Shown here piece by piece: positions 34,827 to 44,448 of a stretch of 49,666 nucleotides of DNA; position 1 is the stretch's first letter, and every line of letters starts with the position of its first letter. The notes under the pieces were generated by a model. The model made no database searches. It was not told the DNA's origin and saw only the letters and a list, made by a program, of their open reading frames with translations. This DNA comes from an uncultured Thermomicrobiales bacterium (lineage in GTDB: Bacteria; Chloroflexota; Chloroflexia; Thermomicrobiales; UBA6265). A program made the translations under genes and the position numbers. Where the stretch lies: the NCBI GenBank assembly GCA_902806405.1, contig CADCWL010000250.1:1-49666 (forward strand), in the 5' to 3' direction.

Positions 34827-37259
34827 TCAGCGCTCCGCGAGCTCCAGGGCCAGCATCGCCGCGTTGACGATGTGCGCCGCGTCGATGCCGACGTGGTCGT
34901 AGAGGGCCTCCCGTGAACCGGATTGACCGAACTGGTCTACGCCGAGCGGGACGACCGGGACGCCGTAGACGCTCCCGAGGAACGCCAGCGAGTGCGAGGC
35001 GCCGTCCTGCACTGTCACGATCGGGGCGTGCCGTTCGTCGACCGGGATGAGCGTTGCCAGGTGACCGAGGTCGGCGGCGCGGGAAGCGTTCGCTAGCTGG
35101 CCGCGGCGCGCCGTCCGCAGCGCGCTATAGAGCCGATTTGCGCTCGTCACGTTGACCACGGTGGCGGCGACCCCCTCGGCGTGGAGCTGTTCGGCGGCGG
35201 CGACCGCCTCCGGCACCATGATCCCGCCGACGGCGATCTGGACCGCGTCCGCGACCGGCAGGGCCGGCGCGGCGACGGTCCGGTCGACGATCCGGTAGCC
35301 GCCGAGCAGCACCTGCCGCCGCAGCTCCGCCTCCCCAAGGCGGGTCAGGGGCTCCGCCAGCAGCCCCTGGTCGACCGGCTTCGTCGAGAGGCGGAGGTAG
35401 GTCGAGAGGCCGTGCTCCCGGTCGCAGCAATGGCGCAGCGCCTCCAGCAGCGTCCACTCCACCTCGCGCCCGAAGCACGGCTCGTAGAAGAGCAGCCCGG
35501 GCAGCTCGATCCCGAGCGACGGCGTGACGGTGCTCTGGTGGGCGCCTCCCTCGGGGCTGAGCGAGACGCCGGCCGGCGTCCCCGCAAAGACCATCTTGGC
35601 CCCGCCGTAGAGGCCGTAGATGAGCGCGTCCAGGCCGCGGCAGACGAAGGGGTCGTAGACGGTGCCGATCGGGATCAGGTGCTGGCCGGTCAGCTCGTAG
35701 GAGAGCCCGAACTGGCCGAGCGCCATGAAGAGGTTCATCTCGGAGATGCCAAGCTCGATGTGGCGCCCTTCGGGACCGGGCCGCCAGCGGAGCATCCGGG
35801 GTCCGCTCCCCTCAAAGTCTTCCGCCGCCTCCGGGGCAAAAACACCGACCTTGTTGATCCAGCCGGCGAGGTGCGTCGATGTCGCCACGTCGGGGGACAG
35901 CGTCACCACCCGCTCGCCGAGCGCCGGCACGTCGGCCAGGCGCATCAGGATGCGGCCCAGCGCCTCCTGGCTCGAGGTCACGGCGGGGTGCGCCGCGGCG
36001 AGACCGTCCGGGATCGCCCTCGGTGTCAGTGGCGCCGCTGATGCTCTGGGGGGCGCGTCGAGCCGTTGCGCCGACATCGCGCACCACCGGCCCTCGGCCG
36101 ATGACGGCGGGAAGGGGGCCCAGGGATCGTCGGCGGGAACCGCGGACGTCTGGCGCAGATCCTCCATCTGCGCCCCGGTCAGCAGCTGGGAGTGGTTGAG
36201 CGGGTCCCCGGCGAAGGGGAGGCCGTACCCCTTCACGGTGTAGGCGAAGATGACGACCGGCGCGCCGGTCACCGCGTCCGCCTCGTCCAGCACCTCCAGC
36301 AGGCGAGGCAGGTCGTGGCCACCGAGGTTCGCGACGAGGCGGGTCAGTTCCTCGTCCGGCGTGCCGGCCACGGCCGCCCGGATCGCCTCCGCCTCGGCCG
36401 GGTCGGGGACGTCGCCAAGTCGGCGGCGCAGCGCCGCCGGGTCGGGGAGCCGGATCAGCGCCTGGTACTCCTCGTTGCTCATCGCGTCGATCCGTCGCCG
36501 CAGTGCCTCTCCGCCCGGCGCCGCCATCGCCGCTTCCAGCCGCGAGCCGTACTTCGCCTCCAGGACGTGCCAGCCGGCGCCCGCGAAGAGAGCCTTGAGC
36601 CGGTCCGCCCGCACCCCCGGGATCACCCGATCGAGGCTCTGCCGGTTCAGGTCGACGATCCAGACCACGTTGCCGATGCCGGAGATTGCCTCCTCGGCGA
36701 CCGTCTCCCAGACGTTCCCCTCGTCGAGCTCGGCGTCCCCGAGCAGCGCCAGGAAGCGGTCCGAGGTGATGTCCCCGAAATGCGCCGCGGCGTAGCGAGC
36801 CGCGGCGGCGGCGAAGACCGGCGCCACCGCCCCCAACCCCACGGACCCGGTCGAGAAGTCCACCGGGTCGGGGTCTTTGGTTCGGCTCGGGTAGGCCTGG
36901 AGCCCGCCAAACTCGCGCAGGGTCGGCAGATAGCGGCGGTCGAGCCGGCCGAGGAGGTACTGGGCGGCGTGGAAGACGGGGGAGGCGTGTGGCTTGATCG
37001 AGACCCGGTCCCCGGCGCGTAGGTACCGGAAGTAGAGCGCGGTCAGGATCGTCACGACGGAGGCCGACGACGCCTGGTGGCCGCCCACCTTCGACTTCTC
37101 CGGATTGGGCCGGACGTTGTTGGCATGATGCACGATCAGCGTCGACAACCAGAGGAGGCGACGCTCGATCGCCTCCAAAGTCGCCAGGTCGTCCGGCGGG
37201 AGGCCACCGTTGGCCGGCGGTGCCGTCCGATCGACCGGGGGGTGGACGGCGAGGGCCAT
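34827..37259 (-). CDS. transketolase-like TPP enzyme, pyruvate dehydrogenase E1 (AceE)-like
   Basis: KVGGHQASSASVVTILTALYFRYLRAGDRVSIKPHASPVFHAAQYLLGRLD; LLGDAELDEGNVWE; WIVDLNRQSLDRVIPGVRADRLKALFAGAGWHVLEAKYGSR; start MALAVHPPVDRT. Confidence 0.85.
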   Translation of the reverse strand: MALAVHPPVDRTAPPANGGLPPDDLATLEAIERRLLWLSTLIVHHANNVRPNPEKSKVGGHQASSASVVTILTALYFRYLRAGDRVSIKPHASPVFHAAQYLLGRLDRRYLPTLREFGGLQAYPSRTKDPDPVDFSTGSVGLGAVAPVFAAAAARYAAAHFGDITSDRFLALLGDAELDEGNVWETVAEEAISGIGNVVWIVDLNRQSLDRVIPGVRADRLKALFAGAGWHVLEAKYGSRLEAAMAAPGGEALRRRIDAMSNEEYQALIRLPDPAALRRRLGDVPDPAEAEAIRAAVAGTPDEELTRLVANLGGHDLPRLLEVLDEADAVTGAPVVIFAYTVKGYGLPFAGDPLNHSQLLTGAQMEDLRQTSAVPADDPWAPFPPSSAEGRWCAMSAQRLDAPPRASAAPLTPRAIPDGLAAAHPAVTSSQEALGRILMRLADVPALGERVVTLSPDVATSTHLAGWINKVGVFAPEAAEDFEGSGPRMLRWRPGPEGRHIELGISEMNLFMALGQFGLSYELTGQHLIPIGTVYDPFVCRGLDALIYGLYGGAKMVFAGTPAGVSLSPEGGAHQSTVTPSLGIELPGLLFYEPCFGREVEWTLLEALRHCCDREHGLSTYLRLSTKPVDQGLLAEPLTRLGEAELRRQVLLGGYRIVDRTVAAPALPVADAVQIAVGGIMVPEAVAAAEQLHAEGVAATVVNVTSANRLYSALRTARRGQLANASRAADLGHLATLIPVDERHAPIVTVQDGASHSLAFLGSVYGVPVVPLGVDQFGQSGSREALYDHVGIDAAHIVNAAMLALELAER

Positions 37260-37524
37260 GGTCCGGCTCCTTCGGTGTACTCGCGGGTGCGACGTGCAGG
37301 GCCTTAACAGGCGGCCGATATCAGCGCCCGAGCACAGCTGGGAGGTCGACTGGACCTCGGAAGGGAACCTGAACCGCTCCTGCGCGGCTCGGGTTGCGCC
37401 GAGAGGTCCGTCCGCGGCGACGCCAATCCTGCGTGGGCGGCCCGCTCGCTCCTCGGCCCGTAGCCCCTGGCCGGACGCCGTCCATGGTAGCGATGGTTCC
37501 ACCCGGAGTGTGCCCGAGCGCGCC

Positions 37525-37545
37525 GGTCCCGGCAAGGCCGGGACC
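37525..37545. terminator. hairpin downstream of SGNH hydrolase gene
   Basis: GGTCCCGGC-aag-GCCGGGACC. Confidence 0.55.
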
Positions 37546-37574
37546 AACGAGCCTGCGCAGAGCGGCTGTTCGCC

Positions 37575-38462
37575 TTAGCGTGGGTCGGCGGTTGGCGAAG
37601 GGGAGGCGCCGGAGTCGGAACGCGGAGACGCCGGCAACGGTCCACCGGGGGAGCCGGACGCCCCACCATCCTCGGCCGCTCCGTCGTACTCGAGCGCGGC
37701 CCAGACCGCGTCCGCGATGGCGCGGTGCCCCGCGTCGCTCGGATGGATGTCGTTCGGGTACAGGGTCATTTCCGCCTCGCGCCCGTGGAACGCGCTGGCG
37801 ACGTCGACCCACCGTGCCCCGGCGCGCTCCGCTTCCGCGGCGATCGTCCGATCGAGCTCGGCGAGCCACCACCCGTCGGAGCCCTCGACCGCGGAGGGGG
37901 ACCTGGAGGCGTCGTAGTAGCCGGTGACGACGATGTCGGCAGTCGGCCGACCCGCGCCGTCTTCCGTTGCGGCGCGGAGGCGGGCGAGCAAGTCGCCCAG
38001 ATTCCGGGCCACGCCGACGAGGGCCGCGGTCCGCTCCCCCGGGCTGGTCCCGGCGCGCAGAAGGTCATTGGCGCCGATCGTGACGCTGATCGGGCTGATC
38101 CGCAGGCCGTTCCGCCCCGCCGCGTCGAGGAACCGGAGCGCCCACGTCAGCTGGCTGCCTTCCAGGAGCGCCCCGCTCGTTTCGCCCGGTACGGCCAGAT
38201 TGAGCCGCTGAATCGGGGAGGGGGCGAGGCGGTCGAGGTAGCCGGCCAGGATCGCGGCGTAACCCCCTTCGTCCGGTCGGCGGGCGCCGATCCCGGCCGC
38301 GATCGAGTCGCCCAGCGCCAGGTACCCGTCCCCCGGGCCCACCGTCTCGGGCAGTGGCTCCACTGCCGTGCCCTGGGCGCGGACGGGCGCGACGGAGATC
38401 GACGCACAGGCCCCCAATACGACCACAAGCGCAAGCGTCAGAACGCTTCTGGCCAACATCAT
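37575..38462 (-). CDS. SGNH/GDSL hydrolase family lipoprotein/secreted esterase
   Basis: MMLARSVLTLALVVVLGACASISVAP; GYLALGDSIAAGIGARRPDEGGYAAIL; ISVTIGANDLLRAG; PNDIHPSDAGHRAIADAVW. Confidence 0.9.
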   Translation of the reverse strand: MMLARSVLTLALVVVLGACASISVAPVRAQGTAVEPLPETVGPGDGYLALGDSIAAGIGARRPDEGGYAAILAGYLDRLAPSPIQRLNLAVPGETSGALLEGSQLTWALRFLDAAGRNGLRISPISVTIGANDLLRAGTSPGERTAALVGVARNLGDLLARLRAATEDGAGRPTADIVVTGYYDASRSPSAVEGSDGWWLAELDRTIAAEAERAGARWVDVASAFHGREAEMTLYPNDIHPSDAGHRAIADAVWAALEYDGAAEDGGASGSPGGPLPASPRSDSGASPSPTADPR

Positions 38463-39373
38463 CGTCCCGCTCCCCCTATCGCTCCGTCGTCCACCAAATC
38501 CGCAACCATCGGCGCGTCCTCGCCGAGCACGTCCCCGGCCGGGAGGGCCAGCCATCGTGCCCCCGCGGCGAGCGCCGCCCCCTCTGGGACGGCGAAGGCA
38601 AGGCCACCGCCGGCCTTCGTCGTTTCCCTGGCCCCCGCCCAGCCGACGAGCTCGGCTTCTCCGACCACACGGTCCACCGCCCGCCGTGCCGCTTGCCAGA
38701 GTGCTTCCTCGGGGCCGGCCACCGCCCGCGGCAATCGCCACCCGTCCTCGCCCTCCTTGGCAAGCACACGATCGCGGCCCGCGTTGACGATGACGCAGAC
38801 GACCTCGTCGGAACCGCCGAGCTCGCGTTCCAGGTCGGCCCGTACCTTGGCGTAGGTGGCCGGGATCAGCTCCGGCATGACGGTCGTTCCGGCGAGGATC
38901 GGCATGAAATTGGCGTCCCCCTCCCAGCGAGGGACGACGTGCTCGTGGAGGTGGTCGGCGACGCCAGCGCCGGCGTCCGCGCCGACGTTGATGCCGATAT
39001 TGAACCCGTCGCAGCGGAGCACGCGTCGCAGTGCCCGCAGCGTCGGCGGCACCAGCGCGGCCATCTCCGCGAGAGCCTCCGGTGCCGCCTGCTCCGGGCC
39101 GGCCACGTGCTCGTTGGGGACGAGCATCAGGTGGCCCGTGTTGTACGGATAGAGGTTCATGATCGCGAAGGCGTGCCGGCCCCGGTGCAGGATCAGCGAG
39201 CGCACGTCATCCCGGTCGGCCAGCCGCCGGCAGAAGACGCACCCAGACTCCCCGCTCCCCCCCACGTATCGCATCCGCCACGGCGCCCAGAGCCGCTGCT
39301 GGTCGCCGGGTTGGGCAGGGACCGATGCGGGGTCGGACGGCGGGGCTGGGAGGCCGGCGTTGGGGCACTTCAT
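38459..39373 (-). CDS. HIT-domain protein with C-terminal degenerate Nudix-like domain
   Basis: MKCPNAG...LWAPWRMRYVGGSGESGCVFCRRLADRD..., HLHEHVVPRWEGDANFMP HIT motif; C-term VCVIVNAGRDRVLAKEGEDGWRLPRAVAGPEEALWQAARRAVDRVVGEAELVGW. Confidence 0.85.
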   Translation of the reverse strand: MKCPNAGLPAPPSDPASVPAQPGDQQRLWAPWRMRYVGGSGESGCVFCRRLADRDDVRSLILHRGRHAFAIMNLYPYNTGHLMLVPNEHVAGPEQAAPEALAEMAALVPPTLRALRRVLRCDGFNIGINVGADAGAGVADHLHEHVVPRWEGDANFMPILAGTTVMPELIPATYAKVRADLERELGGSDEVVCVIVNAGRDRVLAKEGEDGWRLPRAVAGPEEALWQAARRAVDRVVGEAELVGWAGARETTKAGGGLAFAVPEGAALAAGARWLALPAGDVLGEDAPMVADLVDDGAIGGAGR

Positions 39374-39380
39374 CGCGGAA

Positions 39381-39389
39381 ATGATAACA
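39381..39389 (-). promoter_or_regulatory. extended -10 promoter positioned for a leaderless transcript of the HIT gene
   Basis: TGTTATCAT, 7 nt (TTCCGCG) before ATG. Confidence 0.4.
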
Positions 39390-39439
39390 CCGGGCAATCC
39401 GGCTCCCCGAGAAAGGGGACCGGCTCCGCGATGGCGGAG

Positions 39440-40447
39440 CTACCGGGATCGGGGTGGCCGCTCCGTCGGATCGGCGGCGGCGAAGTGGTCGGCGAGGTAC
39501 GCCTTCTGCCGGAGCGCGCCGAGATCGCGGTCGACCAGCTCGGCGGCCGTCACGCCCGCCGTCGCCGCTGCCTGGCCCGTCAGCGCCAGCGCGGCGTGGC
39601 ACCGCGCGGCTTGGTCCTCCGTCCCGTCCGTGACCCTCTCCCAGCGCCGGGCTTCGGCCAGCAGGAGCCGCGCCGCCATCGCCGCATCGAGCCCCGGAAC
39701 AGCGGTTGCCAGCGCCCGGTCCGGCCGCAGCGCCTCCCACGTGACGCCCGCCCGCAGCGCCACCAGGGTGACCCAGTAGAGCACCTGGGTCCCTTCGAGA
39801 ACGAGGTCCTCCCGCCGGTCGCCGTGGCGGTGGCTGCCGTCGAGGACGCCTGCCAGTTCCCGCAGCTCGTCGGCGACCCGTGGTGTTACCCGCTCCTGAC
39901 CCAAGCGGAGGCGGCGGGATGTGGCGGAGACGTCCGTGAGGTCGGTGTCGCGCAGGAAGGCGATCGCCGCGTAATGGAGACGGGTCGACAGCTCTAGGGC
40001 CTCGCTCGGCGCAGTCGAGGAGGCGAGTGCGTAGACCTCGTTCGGATCGAAAAGACGCTCCCGTACGACGGTCAGGCCGCCGTCGGGCTCGATCCTTCGG
40101 TAGAAGCAGGTCGGGTAGCCGTCGTGGCAGACCGCGCCGATCTGCCGCACGGTCAGCAGCAGGCTGTTCCGCTCGCAGTTGACCGCGATCGCCTCCACGA
40201 TTTGCTCGTGACCGGAGGTCTCGCCCTTGCGCCAGAGCCGGCCCCGGCTCCGGCTCCAGTAGTGGACACGGCCGGTGGCGCGGGTCGCCGTCAGCGCGGC
40301 CTCGTTCATGAACGCGACCATCAGCACCTCGCCGCTCGCCGCGTCCTGGGTCACGACCGGCACGAGGCCATCGTCGTCGAAGCGGACGGGGAGCGCGTCG
40401 CCGGGCACGCTGCCGAGCGCGGCACCGAACCCGTCGCCCCGGTTCAC
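39440..40447 (-). CDS. hisI: phosphoribosyl-AMP cyclohydrolase (HisI) with ~210-aa C-terminal extension
   Basis: [82 protein letters not shown] start overlapping hisF stop. Confidence 0.9.
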   Translation of the reverse strand: MNRGDGFGAALGSVPGDALPVRFDDDGLVPVVTQDAASGEVLMVAFMNEAALTATRATGRVHYWSRSRGRLWRKGETSGHEQIVEAIAVNCERNSLLLTVRQIGAVCHDGYPTCFYRRIEPDGGLTVVRERLFDPNEVYALASSTAPSEALELSTRLHYAAIAFLRDTDLTDVSATSRRLRLGQERVTPRVADELRELAGVLDGSHRHGDRREDLVLEGTQVLYWVTLVALRAGVTWEALRPDRALATAVPGLDAAMAARLLLAEARRWERVTDGTEDQAARCHAALALTGQAAATAGVTAAELVDRDLGALRQKAYLADHFAAADPTERPPRSR

Positions 40448-41253
40448 AGCCGCACCGGGACGCCCCGCCGGGCGAGGTGCTCCTTCGCGTGGCGCACCCG
40501 GTACTCCCCGAAGTGGAAGATCGACGCCGCAAGCACCGCGTCGGCGCGTCCCGGGGCCAGCGCCTCCACCAGATGGTCGAGCGTCCCGGCACCGCCGGAG
40601 GCGATCACCGGCACATTGACCGCGCCCGCGACCGCGGCCAGCAGCGCCAGGTCGTAGCCGTCCCGCGTTCCGTCCTGGTCCATGCTCGTCAGCAGGAGCT
40701 CCCCCGCCCCCCGGGCCACCGCTTCCGTGGCCCAGGCGACGGCGTCCAGGCCGGCCGGGCGCCGCCCGCCGTGGGTGTAGACTCCCCAGCCGGAGCCGTG
40801 CGCCTCGCGGCGCGCGTCGATCGCGACCACTATGCACTGGCTGCCGAAAACGTGCGCCCCGGCGGCGATCAGCGCCGGGTCGGCGATCGCCGCCGTGTTC
40901 ACCGACACCTTGTCGGCCCCTGCCGAGAGCAGCTCGCGCATGTCGCCGACCGAGCGGACGCCGCCGCCGACGGTCAACGGGATGAAGACCTGGTCGGCGG
41001 TCCGCTCCACCACCGCGGTCATCGTCCGCCGGCTGTCGGACGAGGCGGTGATGTCGAGAAAGACGAGCTCGTCGGCCCCCTCCCGATCGTAGAACGCCGC
41101 CATCTCCACCGGGTCGCCCGCGTCCCGCAGGTCAACGAAGGAGATGCCCTTCACGACGCGGCCGTCCGTCACGTCGAGGCAGGGGATCACCCGCCGCGCG
41201 AGGCCGGAGGCGGGGGGAGCCGCGACCTCGGGCTGGGCCGCCACCACCGTCAT
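40444..41253 (-). CDS. hisF: imidazole glycerol phosphate synthase subunit HisF
   Basis: [86 protein letters not shown]. Confidence 0.98.
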   Translation of the reverse strand: MTVVAAQPEVAAPPASGLARRVIPCLDVTDGRVVKGISFVDLRDAGDPVEMAAFYDREGADELVFLDITASSDSRRTMTAVVERTADQVFIPLTVGGGVRSVGDMRELLSAGADKVSVNTAAIADPALIAAGAHVFGSQCIVVAIDARREAHGSGWGVYTHGGRRPAGLDAVAWATEAVARGAGELLLTSMDQDGTRDGYDLALLAAVAGAVNVPVIASGGAGTLDHLVEALAPGRADAVLAASIFHFGEYRVRHAKEHLARRGVPVRL

Positions 41254-41981
41254 CGCGCCAGCCCCGCTTCGCTGGCCGCGGCGATCGCGGCCGGCAAGTC
41301 GACGCGACCGTCGTAGAGGGCGCGGCCGATGATCACCCCGGCCGCGCCGGTCTCCGCCACCCGTGCCACGTCCTCAACCTCCCCGATCCCACCGGACGCG
41401 ATCACCTCCGCGTCGATCGCGGCGATCATGCCGCCGAGGGCACCCAGGTTCGGCCCCGCCAACGTCCCGTCCCGGCCGATGTCGGTGAAGACGAAACGCC
41501 GCACTCCCGCGGTTTGGAGACGGGCCGCCACGACGGTCGCCAGAGCGTCGGTCTGATCGAGCCAGCCGTCGGCCGCGAGGCGCCCGTCCCGCGCGTCCAG
41601 CCCGACCGCCACCCGCTCACCCCAGCGCTCCACCGCGTGCGAGACGAGCTCGGGCGATCGCAGGGCCGCCGTTCCCAGGATCACCCGATCGATCCCCGCC
41701 GTGACGGCCGCCGCAAGGTGTTCCTCCAGGCGCAGGCCGCCGCCGAGCTGGATCGGCACCCCGACGGCGGCGCGGATGCGACGGACCGCCTCCGTGTTGA
41801 CCGGCTCCCCCACCACCGCTCCGTCAAGGTCGACCACGTGCAGCCACTGCGCCCCCGCCGCTTCCCACCGCCGCGCCGCGTCGGCCGGTTCGGCGTCGAA
41901 GACCGTCTCCCGGGCAAAATCCCCTTCCACGAGCCGCACGCAGCGGCCCGCCCGGATGTCGATCGCCGGGTAGACGATCAC
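41250..41981 (-). CDS. hisA: HisA isomerase (ProFAR isomerase)
   Basis: [91 protein letters not shown]. Confidence 0.97.
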   Translation of the reverse strand: MIVYPAIDIRAGRCVRLVEGDFARETVFDAEPADAARRWEAAGAQWLHVVDLDGAVVGEPVNTEAVRRIRAAVGVPIQLGGGLRLEEHLAAAVTAGIDRVILGTAALRSPELVSHAVERWGERVAVGLDARDGRLAADGWLDQTDALATVVAARLQTAGVRRFVFTDIGRDGTLAGPNLGALGGMIAAIDAEVIASGGIGEVEDVARVAETGAAGVIIGRALYDGRVDLPAAIAAASEAGLAR

Positions 41982-42604
41982 GCCGGTATCGCCCGTCGCC
42001 GCGCGCCGGCCGACTCGGCGACAAAGGCGCGGACCAGGGCGAGGCCGTCGCCGGCGCTCTTCTCCGGGTGAAACTGGGTTCCCCAGACGTGCCCCCGGAC
42101 CACGACGCTGGGGAAGACCTCCCCATAGCTCACTTCGGCGGCGACATCGGCGGGGTCGTCCGGCACGACCACGTAGGAGTGGACGAAATAGTAGTCCCGT
42201 TCCTCGCCCGACGCGCCGAGCGGTCCGGGGCGTACCACCCGCGAACGGTTCCAACCCATGTGCGGCACCTTCACTCCACCCGTCAGCTCGCGGACCCGTC
42301 CGGGCAGCAGGCCGAGCCCGGCCGTGTCCCCCTCGGCCTGGTGGCCGAACAGGAGCTGCATCCCGAGACAGATCCCGAGGAACGGCGTTCCCTCCGCCAC
42401 CGCCCGCTCGACGACGGGCGTCAGACCCAGCTTTCGCAGCCGCGCCATCGCCGCCCCGGCCGCTCCCACGCCCGGCAGGACGACGGCGTCCGCGTCCGCC
42501 ACCCGACCGGCGTCGGCCGTCACGACCACATCGGCCCCGGCCGCCTCCAACGCGCGGCGGATCGAGCGGAGGTTACCCGCTCCGTAGTCGATGACGGCGA
42601 TCAC
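41978..42604 (-). CDS. hisH: imidazole glycerol phosphate synthase subunit HisH
   Basis: MIAVIDYGAGNLRSIRRALEAAGADVVVTADA; FLGICLGMQLLFGHQAEGD; HVWGTQFHPEKSAGDGLALVRAF. Confidence 0.97.
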   Translation of the reverse strand: MIAVIDYGAGNLRSIRRALEAAGADVVVTADAGRVADADAVVLPGVGAAGAAMARLRKLGLTPVVERAVAEGTPFLGICLGMQLLFGHQAEGDTAGLGLLPGRVRELTGGVKVPHMGWNRSRVVRPGPLGASGEERDYYFVHSYVVVPDDPADVAAEVSYGEVFPSVVVRGHVWGTQFHPEKSAGDGLALVRAFVAESAGARRRAIPA

Positions 42605-43209
42605 GCGAGGACTCCTTTCGTCGAGGGGACCGCGGCCGGGTCGCCCACCGCACGGCTGGCGTCGCGGAGGGCCAGGGCTCCGGCCTTGAAGATCGCCTCG
42701 GCCGCGTGGTGGGCGTTGCGGGCGCGGAGGAGGTCGATGTGGACCGTCAACGCGGCGTTGGTTACGACGGCCCGCCAGAACTCCTCAACGAGGCTGGAGG
42801 CGAAGCCAGTACCGATCGTCGGCTCCGGCATCTCGGCCGCGAAATGGAGGAAGGGCCGGCCCGAGCAGTCGACCACTACCCGCGCAAGCGCCTCGTCGAG
42901 GGGGGCGTAGGCGTGGCCGTAGCGGGCGATTCCGGCCCGGTTGCCGAGCGCCTGCCGCACCGCCTGACCGAGGGCGATGCCGACGTCTTCGACCGTGTGG
43001 TGAGGGTCCATCGCCGCGTCGCCCGCGCAGCGCACCCCCAGACCGAACCGGCCGTGTCGCCCGAGGGCGTCGAGCATGTGGTCCAGGAAGGGCACCTCGG
43101 TCGCGACGTCGATAGCACCCCCATCGAGCTCGAAGGCGAGGGTGATCTCCGTCTCGAGCGTCGACCGCTCGACATAACCGGTCCTTGCCGCCAGTTCCCC
43201 GGCGCTCAT
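42601..43209 (-). CDS. hisB: imidazoleglycerol-phosphate dehydratase
   Basis: FLDHMLDALGRHGRFGLGVRCAGDAAMDPHHTVEDVGIALGQAV; NAHHAAEAIFKAGALALRDA. Confidence 0.97.
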   Translation of the reverse strand: MSAGELAARTGYVERSTLETEITLAFELDGGAIDVATEVPFLDHMLDALGRHGRFGLGVRCAGDAAMDPHHTVEDVGIALGQAVRQALGNRAGIARYGHAYAPLDEALARVVVDCSGRPFLHFAAEMPEPTIGTGFASSLVEEFWRAVVTNAALTVHIDLLRARNAHHAAEAIFKAGALALRDASRAVGDPAAVPSTKGVLA

Positions 43210-44321
43210 GCCACGGAGCCGAGGACCGTGTCCAGCTCCGACAGGAAGATGCCGTTCTCCTCCGGCGTCCCGACCGACACCCGGAGGCAATCGGCCAGGC
43301 CAAGATCCGGCCGCGAGAAGTGGCGGACGTGGACCCCTCGGGCGCCGAGGCGGCCGACGATCGGCGCGGCATCCGCGACCGGCAGGCGGACGAGCAGGAA
43401 GTTCGTCGCCGACGGAAGGGGCTCGACCCCTGGCAGCTCGGCGAGGGCATTCGCCAGCGCGTCCCGATCGGCGACGATCCGGGCAACGTTTGCGTTGAGG
43501 TAGGGGAGATCGTCCAACGACGCGATCGTGGCCGCGGCCGAGCCGGCGCCGACGTTGCCGAAGGCGGGCATCACCCGCAGGAGGTACGGCATCAGCGCCT
43601 CGGGAAAGACGCCGTACCCGACGCGCATCCCGGCGAGGCCGGCGAACTTGCTCATCGTACGCAGGACGGCGACGTTCGGATAGCGCTCCGCCAGCGGCAG
43701 GTGCGCGACCCCCGCGAACTCGGCGTACGCCTCGTCGATGGCGACCAGGCAGTTCGCCCCGGCGACCGCCCGCTCGACCGTGGCCGCGTCGAACAGGTTG
43801 CCGGTCGGGTTGTTCGGATTGCAGATGATCGCGAGCTTTGTCCGCCCGTCGATCGCCGCCGCAACGCCGTCGGCGTCCAGCGCGAAGCCGGGGAGGAGCG
43901 GCACGTCGACCACCTCCGCGCCGTGGAGCGCGAAGAGCGGTCGGTAGAGGCCGAACGTCGGCTCCGAGATAACCACCCGGTCGCCTGGCTCGATCAGCAG
44001 CATCGCGAGGGTGTTCAGGACGTCGTCCAAGCCCGCGCCCACCACCACCCGCTCGCCGGCGGCGCCCACGTAGCGTCCGAGCGCGTCCCGCAGCGTCCGG
44101 GCGTCGATCTCCGGGTAGCGATGCATCGCGTCGAGGTCGGCGAGCGCCGCCCGCGCCTTCGGCGACGGTCCGTACGGGGACTCGTTCCAGTCCAGCCGGA
44201 CCACCCGCGCGGGCCGCTCCGGCGACTCTGCCTCACGGGCGTAGACCGGCGCCGCCCGCACCACCGGCCGCACCGCCTTCTCGACGTCGAACGCGGCCCC
44301 CCGCGCCGCTACCTGGATCAC
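43206..44321 (-). CDS. hisC: histidinol-phosphate aminotransferase
   Basis: VRLDWNESPYGPSPKARAALADLDAMHRYPEIDARTLRDAL; ICNPNNPTGNLFD; AIDEAYAEFAG; RTMSKFAGLAGMRVGYG; GTG start with GGAGG at 44321. Confidence 0.95.
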   Translation of the reverse strand: MIQVAARGAAFDVEKAVRPVVRAAPVYAREAESPERPARVVRLDWNESPYGPSPKARAALADLDAMHRYPEIDARTLRDALGRYVGAAGERVVVGAGLDDVLNTLAMLLIEPGDRVVISEPTFGLYRPLFALHGAEVVDVPLLPGFALDADGVAAAIDGRTKLAIICNPNNPTGNLFDAATVERAVAGANCLVAIDEAYAEFAGVAHLPLAERYPNVAVLRTMSKFAGLAGMRVGYGVFPEALMPYLLRVMPAFGNVGAGSAAATIASLDDLPYLNANVARIVADRDALANALAELPGVEPLPSATNFLLVRLPVADAAPIVGRLGARGVHVRHFSRPDLGLADCLRVSVGTPEENGIFLSELDTVLGSVA

Positions 44322-44448
44322 GCGACCCTCCAAACACTGATTGAGATCGCGGCTAAGCCCTGTGATCCAGCAATTCACGGTCGGCGTGTCGGCATCATAG
44401 CGGATCGGCCGAGACCCTCGTTCCGGCCGGTCAATGGCTCCCAGCCCG

